Shown piece after piece: positions 44,359-55,580 of a DNA stretch of 64,000 nt. Source of the DNA: Euclidia mi (Eukaryota; Arthropoda; Insecta; Lepidoptera; Erebidae). The stretch is taken from contig OX123183.2 in assembly GCA_944739405.2 (NCBI GenBank), positions 96,300,729 to 96,364,728 of the forward strand. Reading direction: 5' to 3'. How positions within the stretch are numbered: position 1 is the stretch's first letter; every line of letters begins with the position of its first letter. The translations under genes and the position numbers were made by a program. The notes beneath the pieces were generated by a model that ran no database searches, had not been told where the DNA came from, and saw nothing but the letters and a program-made list of their open reading frames with translations.

Positions 44359-44525
44359 ATGAATGAACTGCCGCACCGCACCCGCCGTCGGCGTCGCCCG
44401 CGCCGCCGCGCGCCGCGCCGTACCCGACGAGGCGGGCGCTAGCGGTTCGGGGCGCGGCGCGGTGTCGAACGTAGACCGGGTACAACTTATGATCAGGTAT
44501 AGGTACGTACGGGCCGGGCGGTACT
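44359..44525. other. CpG-rich islet with a 27-codon Arg-rich frame
   Basis: About 165 bp of strongly GC- and CpG-rich DNA inside AT-rich surroundings (cgccgccgcgcgccgcgccg). From the ATG at 44359 to the TAG at 44440-44442 there is a 27-residue frame with 14 arginines. The composition alone explains the arginines. It could be a promoter-proximal CpG island of a gene outside the window or a foreign insertion. Confidence 0.5.
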
Positions 44526-46790
44526 GTCATGTGTAGCAGAAGCTGAGGATAGGCTGTTGAATAAGAGACTGATTCTATTTATGAATGTATTTTCGGGCAG
44601 AGCTTCCGCCTTTTATGAATATTTGTTACAGACTGAACTATTATTTGACAAAGCGCTTGCTTTTATACGGACAATTGCCGTTTACAAATATAAAACGGAA
44701 GTACGTACAAATCACTTATTAATAATTTCTTAATATGATTTTACAAACTTTTATACTTAATAATTTATTTTACACAGATACGTCTAATTTTTATTTATAT
44801 ATATTAATACATAATCAATTATTTACTATAAGCATTTTACAATATTAAATGTTAAATGGAATCACTTCCGCTGGCGCCAGAATAAACTCATAACGGAAAC
44901 ACGACGTGACGTAGACTAAGCACGGTTGTCATAGTTGTCATTTGCTACCGCGCGGATGTCATTTGTTATCACATGCGATGTGCGACTTCGTTCGGCGCGC
45001 AGTTCGTACAATAGGTACCTATCAGGTACGGTCCGGGTCTCTACCGTACATACTCGGTATGCGTACTGCCATGTTCATACTGGGTATTTATACCTGTACC
45101 AGTATCATGATCCCTGATTTTGTAAAGATGTCTGATTCATTATGTGTGAAATATTTTATTTAAAATTGACCCTGAAGTTAAATTTTATTTCTAATCTATT
45201 AGTTAACTCACTTATTACTGCAGCCTGCTCTCGATTGGTGATTTAATATAATTATGTAACTGAACATACTGGGCTCGTGCCTCCCTTCAATTTGAGAAGG
45301 CCTAATTTAGTTTGGAAGACTTTAGACAAACACTTGACGATCGTGATAATTTTCTAAATAATAAGCATATAACTTCCAAAAGTCTGAAATACGTAACGTG
45401 GTTTTGTATTCGAAAACCATTACGTGGTAATGATCTCGTCATTGATCCTATCATTGCATATAGGTAGTGATTACTAGTGATATTATGAATATCAATTGCT
45501 TTATTCACCTTAAAAAGGTAATTTCAAAATATATTTTTTTATCGTAACTTATTTACTAGTGTTTAAGTATAAGCTGGATTTATTCACATATTTTACTTTA
45601 TCTGAGGATTTATCAACATTCAATAGATGTTGTTTGAGTAAGCACATCACTAGTCGAGTTATAATTTACGATTCGAAATGACATTTGTATATTTATCCTT
45701 CTCTTACATGAGAAAAAAATCATAAGTCAGAGTGACGTGCGTATATTGGGTAAGGTTGCTATTTTAATGCGGTCTCTATTACTAGTCCAACCTCTATGAG
45801 TTTTAGAATCCTAAATATAACAATAATCTTACCTTTTTATAACAAATGATAAACTTTATTGACATCTTAAAATCATAATGAATGTATAGATACTACATTC
45901 TTGTTCTATAATCTGTGGATACTACTATCAAACCGATTTATTCTTAGTGGACACAAGCCTATTAAACTAGACAGGTAAGGGATATGGATACCAATATATG
46001 TAGATTCCGCTTATTTAAGCTGATTTTGTGAGTACAATCGACTACAATAGGGTAGTTTCCAGGGTCAAAATAATTACATTACGTTATACGTAACTTTAAT
46101 GAGCTATATCTTGGTCATTTTTGGTTTAATTTACAAATAAAAAAATACGTATCGCTTATTTTTGAATAATCTAAAGGACGGACTTATAATTTTTTTTTTG
46201 TCAACTAGCCTATTACCAGATCTAACTAAATTACTTTTAAATTATATTATAATTACATCTAATCAAATTACTATCTATTTAATATTTTTTTAAGATAACC
46301 TTTTAGTGCACGTAGACTAAGTAGAATAAAAATCAAAAGCTTAACAATTAAAACAAAGTCAAATCTCTGACTTAAAATATTAAATTACGAGAATAAAATA
46401 ATTAAAAGCGATTTCATTATCGAAACTCAATCTTAATAAGTATGAATATTATAATTATATTAATTATTCTGGAGGAGTAAGACCCCATTACTAAAGAGGT
46501 CACTCCCAGTGGTCTCAGCAATTATCTTAATGAAATACATTAATTAGAAGGGTTGCTATTACATTATCCTCTTTGTCTTGATCTTGAGATAATGCGTATT
46601 AAGACGCTAAAATATATTTATGAAGCATTTGAAATATATATGTACATATAATGTTCAGAATCCATACAAATTGCAGTCATGCAATTACTGTGAGAGATAT
46701 TAGTTTTAGTAAAATATGTATGTTATTCGTAGACTTATAATAATGTTGAATTATATTTGCTATTTATATGAATCGTATAATATAACATAA
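44526..46790. other. Long gene-free interval
   Basis: AT-rich DNA with only chance frames. The segment 44930-45120 is less AT-rich and contains repeated ggtac-type phrases, but shows no domain. Confidence 0.5.
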
Positions 46791-47024
46791 CTAGCTGTCG
46801 CGTGCGACTCCGTTCGCGTGGAAGTTGAAAATAAAATTCCTCCCGTTTTTTCCAACATTTTTCAATACTGCTCCGCTTCTATTGGTTATAGCGTGATGAT
46901 ATAGCCTTCCTCAATGAATAAGCTATTTAACATTGAAAGAATTTTTCAAATCGGACCAGTAGTTCCATAGATTAGTGCGTACAACCAAACAAACAAACTC
47001 TTCAGCTTTATATATTAGTATAGA
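46791..47024 (-). mobile_element. Short non-autonomous Helitron
   Basis: Minus strand starts TCTATACTAATATATAAAGC and ends with GTCGCACGCGAC, a small hairpin, followed by AGCTAG and a T. Lepidopteran Helitrons start with TC and end CTRR after a hairpin. 234 bp with no coding capacity. Confidence 0.75.
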
Positions 47025-47029
47025 CTGCA

Positions 47030-47250
47030 GGCCGCGGTAGCCTAATTGAGGTACCAACACACTGCCATGCAGAATGTATCGCGTTCGAATCCACGGCGCG
47101 CACCACTGCTTTTCGGAGTTATGTGCGTTTCGCTGTGCCTTTGGGTTGCAGATATCAGACAGGCAGTCGCTCCGTGGAAAAGCTAATATTCAGTCAGACC
47201 AGTAAGCGGACCCTGTGTTGTAACTGGGATAAGGGTAGGAGGATGGTGTA
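47030..47250 (+). mobile_element. tRNA-derived SINE
   Basis: Head gccgcggtagcctaattgag with B-box-like GCGTTCGAATCCACGG, then tgcttttcggagttatgtgc and a 3' part ggcagtcgctccgtggaaaa to aactgggataagggtagg. Same family as 2650 and 58548, with an internal deletion. Confidence 0.8.
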
Positions 47251-47924
47251 TAAATGTATAATATATAATTTCACCGTGTTATGCATTCATCACTGTTTAA
47301 CATTGCGCCGTGTGTTATTTGTTCAATCTACAAACGTGTAAATGTTCTGAGATATTTTTTTAATATGTGTGTTCTTCGCGGCCATTGATTGAATGTTTTT
47401 AAATTTTCTTGCTTTACACAATTTCTGGCTCGTACAATTTTTTTTTTCAATTAAGACGTTTTATTATTTAATATTACTTTAAACAATGCTCTAAGTACAG
47501 GATTTTTTTATATTTTAGAATTTAAATTATATATCTAATATAAAACATAAAATACATTATATAATATAAAATAATATCATATTTAATGTGATAAAAACAA
47601 ATCTTAATCCAAGGATCACTAATGGCTAAATGTAATGATTATTTATTATATTTTATCGTGATTCAGTTAGAATACGAATTTAATAAAGTATATCTTAGTA
47701 ATTCATTTAGTAACTATACATCTAAACATTATACTTTAATTACTATAAATGATTGAGTAATAGTGTAAAAATGAATAGAATAGTACATAATTATAATTGT
47801 AACTCAATTTAGTATTATTTACAACTAATCACTTGATCTAATTATTTTGAATGATGTAATTAATCAATTATTTGTATGAATTGCCGTGAGTCAGGAGGCC
47901 GCACGGTGCCGGATGGCCGAATTT
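47251..47924. other. No gene seen
   Basis: Very AT-rich DNA. Confidence 0.5.
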
Positions 47925-48357
47925 GACAATTAAATTGTATTTATGAAACATTTTTAAACGATTCGACTGCTACAAACAGATTCCGCTAGTACTTATAGCC
48001 ACATTAATTAAAAGTATAATTTCTATTTAAGAATATATCTATAAACAAATTAGTAAATAATTGATTATAGTTAAATATTTAATTGTCATTACTCAATTAA
48101 TCAAGCAATTTTGTGAATAGGTTGTGATGGACGTTATTAGCTGCATTTCGGTTGGCTGTCGCTTATGAAGTTGTCATTTCCGTTTAGAGTGGGAGAATAT
48201 TTTCGCTTGTCAGATAAAATAGGCGGCAGAGCAATCGCTTTGGTACCACAGAGTACCTTTGTATATAGGAGTATTCTCGAGCAGTAAAGACGTCTAACGC
48301 AGGCTATTTAGTGGTTGATAGTTGTAAATCATTGCATACCTACAAAGTGTAAAAGTG
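47925..48357. repeat. Dispersed repeat, copy without the RTE insertion
   Basis: 47925-48244 matches the reverse complement of 63213-63510 (cgattcga.tgctacaaacag; ccacattaattaaaagtata; gagtgggagaatatttt.gc). 48286-48357 matches the reverse complement of about 56235-56312 (cagtaaagacgtcta.cgca). In the other copy an RTE LINE sits between the two parts. The nature of the repeat is unknown. Confidence 0.8.
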
Positions 48358-48640
48358 GTTCTCTATTTTTATTCCTACGATTTTATGTCATAATCTAACA
48401 TTGCATAATGTTACTTGTCCTAACATTAGTTACGCATAATACTCATTTGCCATAACTTTTTAATCATAATTTTTTAAATCCTATTTACTATAAGTATAAT
48501 ATTAAATAAGCATACTATTCCAAAGCATAGGTTTACTTAAGCATAACAACGCATAACCATAACTTTTCATGTAGGTAAGTAGACATTATGACCAATTAAA
48601 TAGTTTTTAATAAATTAAGTTGTCGGAGCCCTGCGAAGCA
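48358..48640. other. No gene seen
   Basis: AT-rich, with gcataa-type phrases also seen at 50320-50480. Confidence 0.4.
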
Positions 48641-49559
48641 GGGCTCAAGTCAAAGTCAAAATCATTTATTCATTTGGGTCACAATGTGACGCTTATGAAC
48701 GTCAAAATAATTAAATTTATAAAATAAGACTCTACATTTACATTTACTGCCACGTTCGCAAAGCAAGGGCGTAGAATCATGAGAAAGAACGGGCAATAAA
48801 ACTCAAGGTCACTCTTTTTTATTCGCCAGGTTTTGCATAATACACATAATTTACATTTTGTTAGGTGCTGCAACTGTTACACCTTCTATATCACTTGTAT
48901 ATATTTACTGTACATAATAATACTCAAGCATAATAAGTACTTAATTTTAATTTTGTTAGCCTCCTCAGAATAGATACGGTGAAACAGGTGCATCCACTTA
49001 CATTATATATACCTAATAATGCAGGCAATCGGCGAAAGTGATCAGAACCATGATAGAAATGATACATTTAAATATTAAAATTTAATACCAGCCGCAAGAC
49101 CGTTATCGACCAGTCATCGCAAGTAGCACCCGTTCACGAGTATGACGCATGGGCCAGCCATCATCCCTCTCGCCATATTAGAGGGACAGAGATGACCCGA
49201 CACACGACGCGACCACAAGAAATGACATTTTAGTGAGCATGACGACAATGTTATATGAGCCGGCAGTAAGAAACAATCTATTGGTATACTGACCATGACC
49301 GCCAATTACCTCCATTTTCCAGATCGTTATTATTAATATAAATTAGTGGAACGCGTGATGGAATGCAAATGTAGAAAGAATACTGTGAAGGTGACAAGTG
49401 AACAATTATATAATCAGGTATAAATGATGTTAAACTACATTCAACAAATCATAAAAATATCCAAATCCTGCAAAATCATGTGTTCACCAGGGACGTCCAC
49501 TTAACATGTCACTTATCAAAACGAGAATTCAACAAACCTATGTAACAATTATATTAAAC

Positions 49560-50172
49560 GGTCAGAAAAGAAAATTTAGCCTTCCTATAACCATGGTGTC
49601 TTATCATTTAAAAATTCCTTAATAGTGTAAAAACCCGTTTGTAAATGAAAGTTCCTAATTGTCCGTTTGTATTTATGCACGGGTAAATTCATTATTTCAA
49701 GCGGCAATTTGTTGAAAAATCGTATACCAATCCTCGCAAATGAGTTCTGAACTTTATGTAAACGGTAGTTGGTTCCCACTAGTTTATGCTTATGCCTTGT
49801 GTTCACTTTGTGCAAATTACGATTTTTGCGGTATAGAATTAAGTTTTTCTTAATGAACATTAAGTTAGCATATATATATATATTGCGATGCAACTGTCAA
49901 TATACCTACTTCTTTAAATTTATCACGTAAAGAAACTCTAGCACCTAACTTATAAATTGCACGTATGACCCTCTTTTGAATGACAAAGATAGTCTACAGA
50001 CTATCTTTGTCATTCAAAAGTAAATATATACATATCAGCAGCTGTACCCCATAACATTATACCGTAAGACATTACGCTGTGAAAATAACCAAAGTAAACT
50101 AGTCTAGCAGTATCTATATCTGTGAATTTCCTAACTTTTCTTACTGCAAACGCTGCAGAACTAAGTTTCACT
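49560..50172 (-). pseudogene. RT C-terminal domain of a CR1/jockey-like LINE
   Basis: Minus strand frame: LSSAAFAVRKVRKFTDIDTA, RLVYFGYFHSVMSYGIMLWG, TAADM, an inserted inverted duplication (49995-50020 side), then IFVIQKRVIRAIYKLGARVS, FKEVGILTVASQ, and a tail to NDKTPWL. It matches 36070-36360. A (TA)n run at 49869-49886 lies in the frame and encodes IYIY. Confidence 0.75.
49973..50020. repeat. 22 bp perfect inverted repeat, 4-nt loop, in LINE coding sequence
   Basis: Arms 49973-49994 and 49999-50020 are exact reverse complements around taca. On the minus strand the second arm is authentic codons (IFVIQK); the first is an extra inverted copy. Confidence 0.93.
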
Positions 50173-51261
50173 GCGAGACAGGATAATCGAGACGAGACAG
50201 ATCAAAAGAGAACCTAACATAACCTATTTAGTTACTTGAATTACATACAGTCGCACCTAAAAGTACGTTTCCTTTATGCTTTTTGATCTTTATCCCAAAT
50301 AACTATTAGACAAATAAACAATATGCTTTACAACTTTATGCATATCAAAGTTATGAATAAAAACAATAGGATATACAATATTTATGCTTAATAACACAGT
50401 ATGCTAAAAACCAATTATGGCACACTATTATTATGACAAAGAAAATTATGCCTAACTTATTATGACAATTTAAATTAGGACAAAAGCCATTATGAGAAAA
50501 AGAGGGATCCCTGTAAAAGTGAACAAATAAAAGTTACTAAGTGATTTTACTGGAGGAGTTTAATTTCATAACACTATATAGATAGCCAGAATCGAACTCT
50601 AATTCGATAAAAATGTTTTACTTATTATTTTTCATTCAAATAACTATCGCGATTTACACTCGTGATTGTCAATCGTGTTTAGGCTATTTTATGGAGCCGT
50701 AGGGCTTCCTATATTATAAGACATTTTTTGCACCACTACGCTTTACCTGAAAACTTTACGCTGGACCTGAACTTTCTCATGTATGTTTCTTGGAGACCGT
50801 AGCACTGAGATGGGATTACCCGAAATTCCCACGGGATCGGGCAGAACTCTATAAAATAATTAACTGATGTATTATATTATTTGTTTTTACTAGGTGACTA
50901 GTTACATAAACTTAACAAACACATTTTAGAACTAGGCATTCCGTTTCCTTTTTGTATAGATGCTAGATGTCTTAGGTATAGGAAATTCTAACTGAAAATA
51001 AATGTTACATTTTGTTAATACCCAAGGATAATAATATGATATAGGCTTAGTATTTATAAATTGGTTTATTATGCGATCAATTTGCTCAAAACAAACATTG
51101 TTTATGATTAATATATTGATTTATAAATAATCAGGGAGAATAAAATAACAATATAAGGATAACTGTGTAAACAAGGATATTAAACTCAATAATTTTTTTT
51201 ATAAATATGATGGAAATATTGTACTAGCTTGCTCAGGCCGGAATTGAAGACGTTCTAATCT
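50173..51261. other. No gene seen; one dispersed-repeat piece
   Basis: AT-rich. 50512-50572 (aaaagtgaacaaataaaagt; gattttactggaggagttta) matches, inverted, 56190-56250. 50690-50850 shares phrases (gaccgtag; cgaaattcccacggga) with the Helitron at 54125-54331. Confidence 0.5.
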
Positions 51262-51420
51262 TCAAGCGCCGATAGCCCAGTGGTGTAAATGGAACGGATT
51301 GCCGAGACGATGGTCTCGAGTTCGATCCCCAAGTACCCCGGGTACACACCTCTGACTTTTTGAAGTTATATATGTATTAAAAATGTTAATTATCGCTCGC
51401 TTAACAATGTGGCTCGCCCC
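51262..51420 (+). mobile_element. tRNA-derived SINE, diverged
   Basis: Head gcgccgatagcccagtggtg and B box-like GAGTTCGATCCCC, then ctctgactttttgaagttat and gttaattatcgctcgctta. The order is the same as in the 2650 and 58548 copies. Confidence 0.6.
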
Positions 51421-51754
51421 CTATTATTTTATGTTTTATATTATATTATTATATTATATCTGCAGATTTTTGTTTTTATTTTTAATTAAATTATCTATTG
51501 ATTGCTGTATGATATAATGAGGTTCTGACTGACATTTCTTAAATTTTATTTTGATTACGTGTTATCTATTAATTTAAAGATCAGAAAGAAAAGTGTATTG
51601 TGACCTATTATTAATGTTTTGTAATATTTGTACACCATATATGGTCAAACATGTTGATTCTTTTTATTATTTAAGATCTATAATAAGCATCCGAACAATG
51701 TTTTATTATGTGCCTACACATGTTTACGTGGGACTAAAGTATATATGGCGAAAG
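51421..51754. other. No gene seen
   Basis: AT-rich; the short frame at 51593 has no recognisable domain. Confidence 0.5.
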
Positions 51755-51828
51755 GTGGGTGTAGGAATACACCTCTGCCTACCCCTTCGGGGATAAAAGG
51801 CGTGACGTTATGTATGTATGTATGTATA
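51755..51828 (+). mobile_element. RTE LINE 3' tail fragment
   Basis: ctctgcctaccccttcgggg, then aaaggcgtgacg and (TATG)n, as at the ends of the other RTE copies (20130-20173, 21210-21262). Confidence 0.65.
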
Positions 51829-51895
51829 GGAATAGCTCCGTCAGTATTGAACACAGTTGGTCCAATAATTTATTTTAAGCACACTTGGCTTAATT

Positions 51896-52480
51896 TCAAC
51901 TAAGCATACATAGCCTTTCGAATAGCACGAGGCACACATAACCTCTCCAATTGCACGAGGTACACATAACCTCTCCAATAGTACGAGGCACACATAACCT
52001 CTCCTGGTAACATGAGGCACACATAACCTCTCCAATAGCACGAGGCACACATAACCTCTCATGGTAGCACGAGGCACACATAACCTCCATCCGGTTACAC
52101 AATAACGGAGGCAACCTCCACCCGGTCACCACCACACGTAACCTCTCTAATAGTACGAGGCACACATAACCTCTCCAATAGTACGAGGCACACATAACCT
52201 CTCCAATAGCACGAGGCACACATAACCTCTCCAATAGCACGAGGCACACATAACCTCTCCAATAGCATGAGGCACACGTAACCTCTCCAATAGCACGAGG
52301 CACATATAACCTCTCCTGGTAGCATGAGGCACACATAACCTCTCCAATAGCACGAGGCACACATAACCTCTCCAATAGCACGAGGCACACATAACCTCTC
52401 ATGGTAGCACGAGGCACACATAACCTCCATCCGGTTACACAATAACGGAGGTAACCTCCACCCGGTCACCTCCACACGTA
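51896..52480. repeat. 28 bp tandem repeat array with a 340 bp higher-order period
   Basis: About 16 units of the type acacataacctctccaatag plus cacgaggc (28-29 bp). They are interrupted twice by the same 60 bp block (ccatccggttacacaataac... at about 52085 and 52425), which gives a higher-order spacing of about 340 bp. Three overlapping minus-strand frames are open only because 28 is not a multiple of three. Confidence 0.92.
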
Positions 52481-52491
52481 ACATCCATCGT

Positions 52492-53254
52492 ATGATCACA
52501 ACACCTCCCAGATGATCTTTTCGAGCTTTTATCAAAGTAATCTGAAACAGACTAAGAAATTCTCACTAGTCGGATATTCCAAGTATTAAACAGTCTTTTC
52601 ATGATCACAACACCTCCCATATAATCTTTTCGAGCCTTTATCAAAGTTATCTGAAACAGACTAAGATAATCTCACTATTCTGATACTCCAAGTATTAAAC
52701 AGTCTTTTCATGATCACAACACCTCCCATATAATCTTTTCGAGCCTTTATCAAAGTTATCTGAAACAGACTAAGATAATCTCACTATTCTGATACTCCAA
52801 GTATTAAACAGTCTTTTCATGATCACAACACCTCCCATATAATCTTTTCGAGCCTTTATCAAAGTTATCTGAAACAGACTAAGATAATCTCACTATTCTG
52901 ATACTCCAAGTATTAAACAGTCTTTTCATGATCACAACACCTCCCATATAATCTTTTCGAGCCTTTATCAAAGTTATCTGAAACAGACTAAGATAATCTC
53001 ACTATTCTGATACTCCAAGTATTAAACAGTCTTTTCATGATCACAACACCTCCCATATAATCTTTTCGAGCCTTTATCAAAGTTATCTGAAACAGACTAA
53101 GATAATCTCACTATTCTGATACTCCAAGTATTAAACAGTCTTTTCATGATCACAACACCTCCCATATGAACTTTTCGAGCCTTTATCAAAGAAATCTGAA
53201 ACAGACTAAGATAATCTCACTATTCTGATATTCCAAGTATTAAACAGTCTTTTT
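52492..53254. repeat. 109 bp tandem repeat array (7 copies)
   Basis: Units start atgatcacaacacctccca at 52492, 52601, 52710, 52819, 52928, 53037 and 53146, so the period is exactly 109. The middle units look identical; first and last are diverged. No coding. Confidence 0.95.
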
Positions 53255-53407
53255 AGCGTTATAATTTTTTTTTGTCATAGCTAGTCTTAATACGAAATAC
53301 TTATCCTAACCCAATCATTAGCGATCACCAGTGGACTTTTCATGTTCAAACAATGGACAATGTTTTTGGTACTATGAAACTGCACTAACGCTTTGTCTTA
53401 TTTGCGT

Positions 53408-53690
53408 ACTAACCGAAGCTATCATCATCATCATCAGCCCCATCTACCGCCCCACTGCCGGGCATGTGCCCCCTCTCACTATGATAAGGGTAATGCCATA
53501 ATCCACCACACTGGCCAAGTGCGGGTTGGCAGACTCCACATGTATTTCAAGAACATTATAGAGAAATCACGCAACCCCCCCCCCCTCACGATGCTCTCCC
53601 TCACCGATAATTAAGCAACAATTAACAATCTAACACGCATGGAGACCTTCAAGGCAAGCAGTCTTACGGTCTTTCCACTCGGCTAACCGA
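53408..53690 (-). mobile_element. Dispersed repeat with (CAT)n end
   Basis: (CAT)4 then cagccccatctaccgcccca, ctgccgggcatgtgccccct, ctggccaagtgcgggttggc and ctcacgatgctctccctcac. This series (catcatcatcag...ccactgctgggca...cctcacgatgttttcctt) is a very common 3' end of lepidopteran non-LTR elements. A C11 run sits at 53575-53585. Confidence 0.65.
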
Positions 53691-54036
53691 AGCTATGCCT
53701 TACACAAAAGCACCACTGTTAGCTAGGCTAACCATAAAGCATTTAGCTGGTCCAACCAATAGCAGCGCATGGTTTTAATCATGTAGCCGTATTATCGGCT
53801 CATTCAGTTTCTGCAAATCTGCATAACGGAAACTAGGGTCCTACAAGACCATCACAACATCAAGTAACAATGTTCCCATCTCAATGGAAATAAAGATAAG
53901 CAAACAATCATCACTGACCTGGTTCTACCTACAATGAAAACGAAAATCGCTTAAACTGATTATTAAAACACACCACAATGATAACTCAATCACTCATTTC
54001 TACACTGATAATCGAGTTCAACAGCTTCTTTTAGAA
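53691..54036. other. No gene seen
   Basis: No coding frame, RNA or transposon end recognised. Confidence 0.45.
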
Positions 54037-54096
54037 ACTCTTCTGTTGACTGTATCACTCCTAAACGTTTAGGAGTGATACAGTAAACAGAAGAGT
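54037..54096. repeat. 60 bp near-perfect palindrome without loop
   Basis: Arms 54037-54066 and 54067-54096 pair with one mismatch; the central 34 bp (54050-54083) is perfect. It has no tract or tail suggesting termination. Confidence 0.95.
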
Positions 54097-54124
54097 ATAG
54101 AAGTAGAAGAGTATAGTATACCTA

Positions 54125-54331
54125 CTAGAGGACACCAGCAGCTACGCCTGCATTTTTTTTAAATTTACCCGTTTTGGCCGATTCCGTGGGAATTTCGGGA
54201 AATCCCTTCTTAGTGCACCCCTACGGTCCCCAAGGAACATACATGCCAAATTTCAGCTTCCTGCGCCCAATAGTTTCGGCTGTAGCGTGTCTGTCAGTCA
54301 GTCAGTAACGCAAGGATTTTATATATTAAGA
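54125..54331 (-). mobile_element. Short non-autonomous Helitron
   Basis: Minus strand TCTTAATATATAAAATCC at the start and GTGTCCTCTAG at the end. It is preceded by A and followed by T, the Helitron A/T target. 207 bp. Confidence 0.7.
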
Positions 54332-55489
54332 TAGTAACTTGGAACTGGCCAAAGAAATTGGGGTATTTAATAAACATACCCAGAGCATCACATGAATTTA
54401 GAAACTCGCAGTAGGTAATTTTAATTGAATTTAACTTTACAAGTGTTGCCATCTATTAACATGTTGAAAAAAAAAAAAAGTGTAGGAGCAACATCTATTT
54501 GCGCACAATAAGGAGCAGGTTGAATGGTTTAACTTGAAATAACGGTACCAAAAACATCGAGATTCAATAAAACAGAACTATAAGACTAAGAGTTAAACTT
54601 TAAAGTCTTACGTTTTTCTTAAGCTGTAATCACGTTCAAATGAAAAACCGCTAGGTTTTCTTCTTTTTTTTTTTTAAACACCTCGACTCGGTAAAATAAT
54701 GGCGTTAGTAATATCTTTCGACTATGGGCGGTCAGGCTACACTCGAACCAACCAACTACACGTCTAAAGTTGTAAACAGCACTGAAGGTCACACGTCTAC
54801 TTAAGATATAAACGGTACAATGTGTTCCACATAAAATCAGCACGGTCAGTCGCAATAACTGAAGCACAGTCTTACATTATAAACTTAATCTGTAAGATTC
54901 GATTAGTCTAACACCTTTAGACGCGAGTCTGCTATTTAGCGCCGCTGCCCTGTGAAGGATAGTCTAGACCGGAGTTATTGTTCTAGGCTTAGCAAAAAAA
55001 AAACAACTGAAGCACGGTTTTGGTTCCAAAACCAATATCACAACTGTACTAGAACAATAACTACCACGTTTCACTCAAACGCACTTGCTTGGAATAATGC
55101 AAGTCGACCTGTACGCTCAGTCTTACAGTCCTTAAGGTAAGACCGAGACAAGATGATCTATTTGTAGGGAAGCATATGATCACAAGGCTCGTGATTCGAA
55201 GCCACCTACGTATGATGTACTAAGAAAGTAAATAAAAAAAATATTTTCTTGTAACCCGAGTATCAAACCCGAAACCTTCGTTGGATATCTACGCTATAGC
55301 TAAGATACGGTGGTAGCGAGCCAACCGTATGTTAACATAAAATACAGCAATGGTCGTGATTAAGGCGTTAGTACTACCCAAAAAGTTTGTCTTTAATTTT
55401 TTCTTCTTTAAGCTATTAAGAAGAAGCGTATTCAGGAGATCATGTCACGGGAAAATCGCAAAGGTCAAAGAGTTTTACAGTAGAAGCTT
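54332..55489. other. No gene seen
   Basis: Low-complexity A and T runs. A tRNA-like minus-strand stretch occurs at 55245-55320 with a weak B box. Confidence 0.45.
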
Positions 55490-55494
55490 GTTTT

Positions 55495-55580
55495 AACCAG
55501 AACTCCGTGTTGCGTGTAGGAATCGAACCCACAACCTCAGTATGATGTGATGGCAACATCGCCACCACAACCATTATGAT
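55495..55580 (-). tRNA. tRNA-like / SINE head, degenerate
   Basis: Minus strand ggttgtggtggcgatgttgc ... ggttgtgggttcgattccta: good B box GGGTTCGATTCC and a plausible A-box region. The anticodon arm is not convincing. Likely a tRNA-derived SINE piece. Confidence 0.35.

Larger units (their letters stand above)
48641..50172 (-). mobile_element. CR1/jockey-like LINE, 5'-truncated copy
   Basis: The RT C-terminus (50172-49585) is followed on the minus strand by a 3' region whose last 600 bp (49240-48644) equal the insert at 38926-39524. It ends AATAAATGATTTTGAC plus TTTGACT-type units. That the coding part and the tail belong to one insertion is inference from order and orientation. Confidence 0.65.

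Noticed and set aside
51841..52535. Cys-rich repeat proteins on the minus strand
   Set aside because: All three frames are open because of the 28 bp period; no start, signal or family.
51896..53254. CRISPR array
   Set aside because: Repeats are directly tandem without unique spacers, and the genome is clearly animal.
54164..54300. Transcription terminator or miRNA near 54.1 kb
   Set aside because: The palindrome has no loop and no T-run, and the following sequence is a Helitron.
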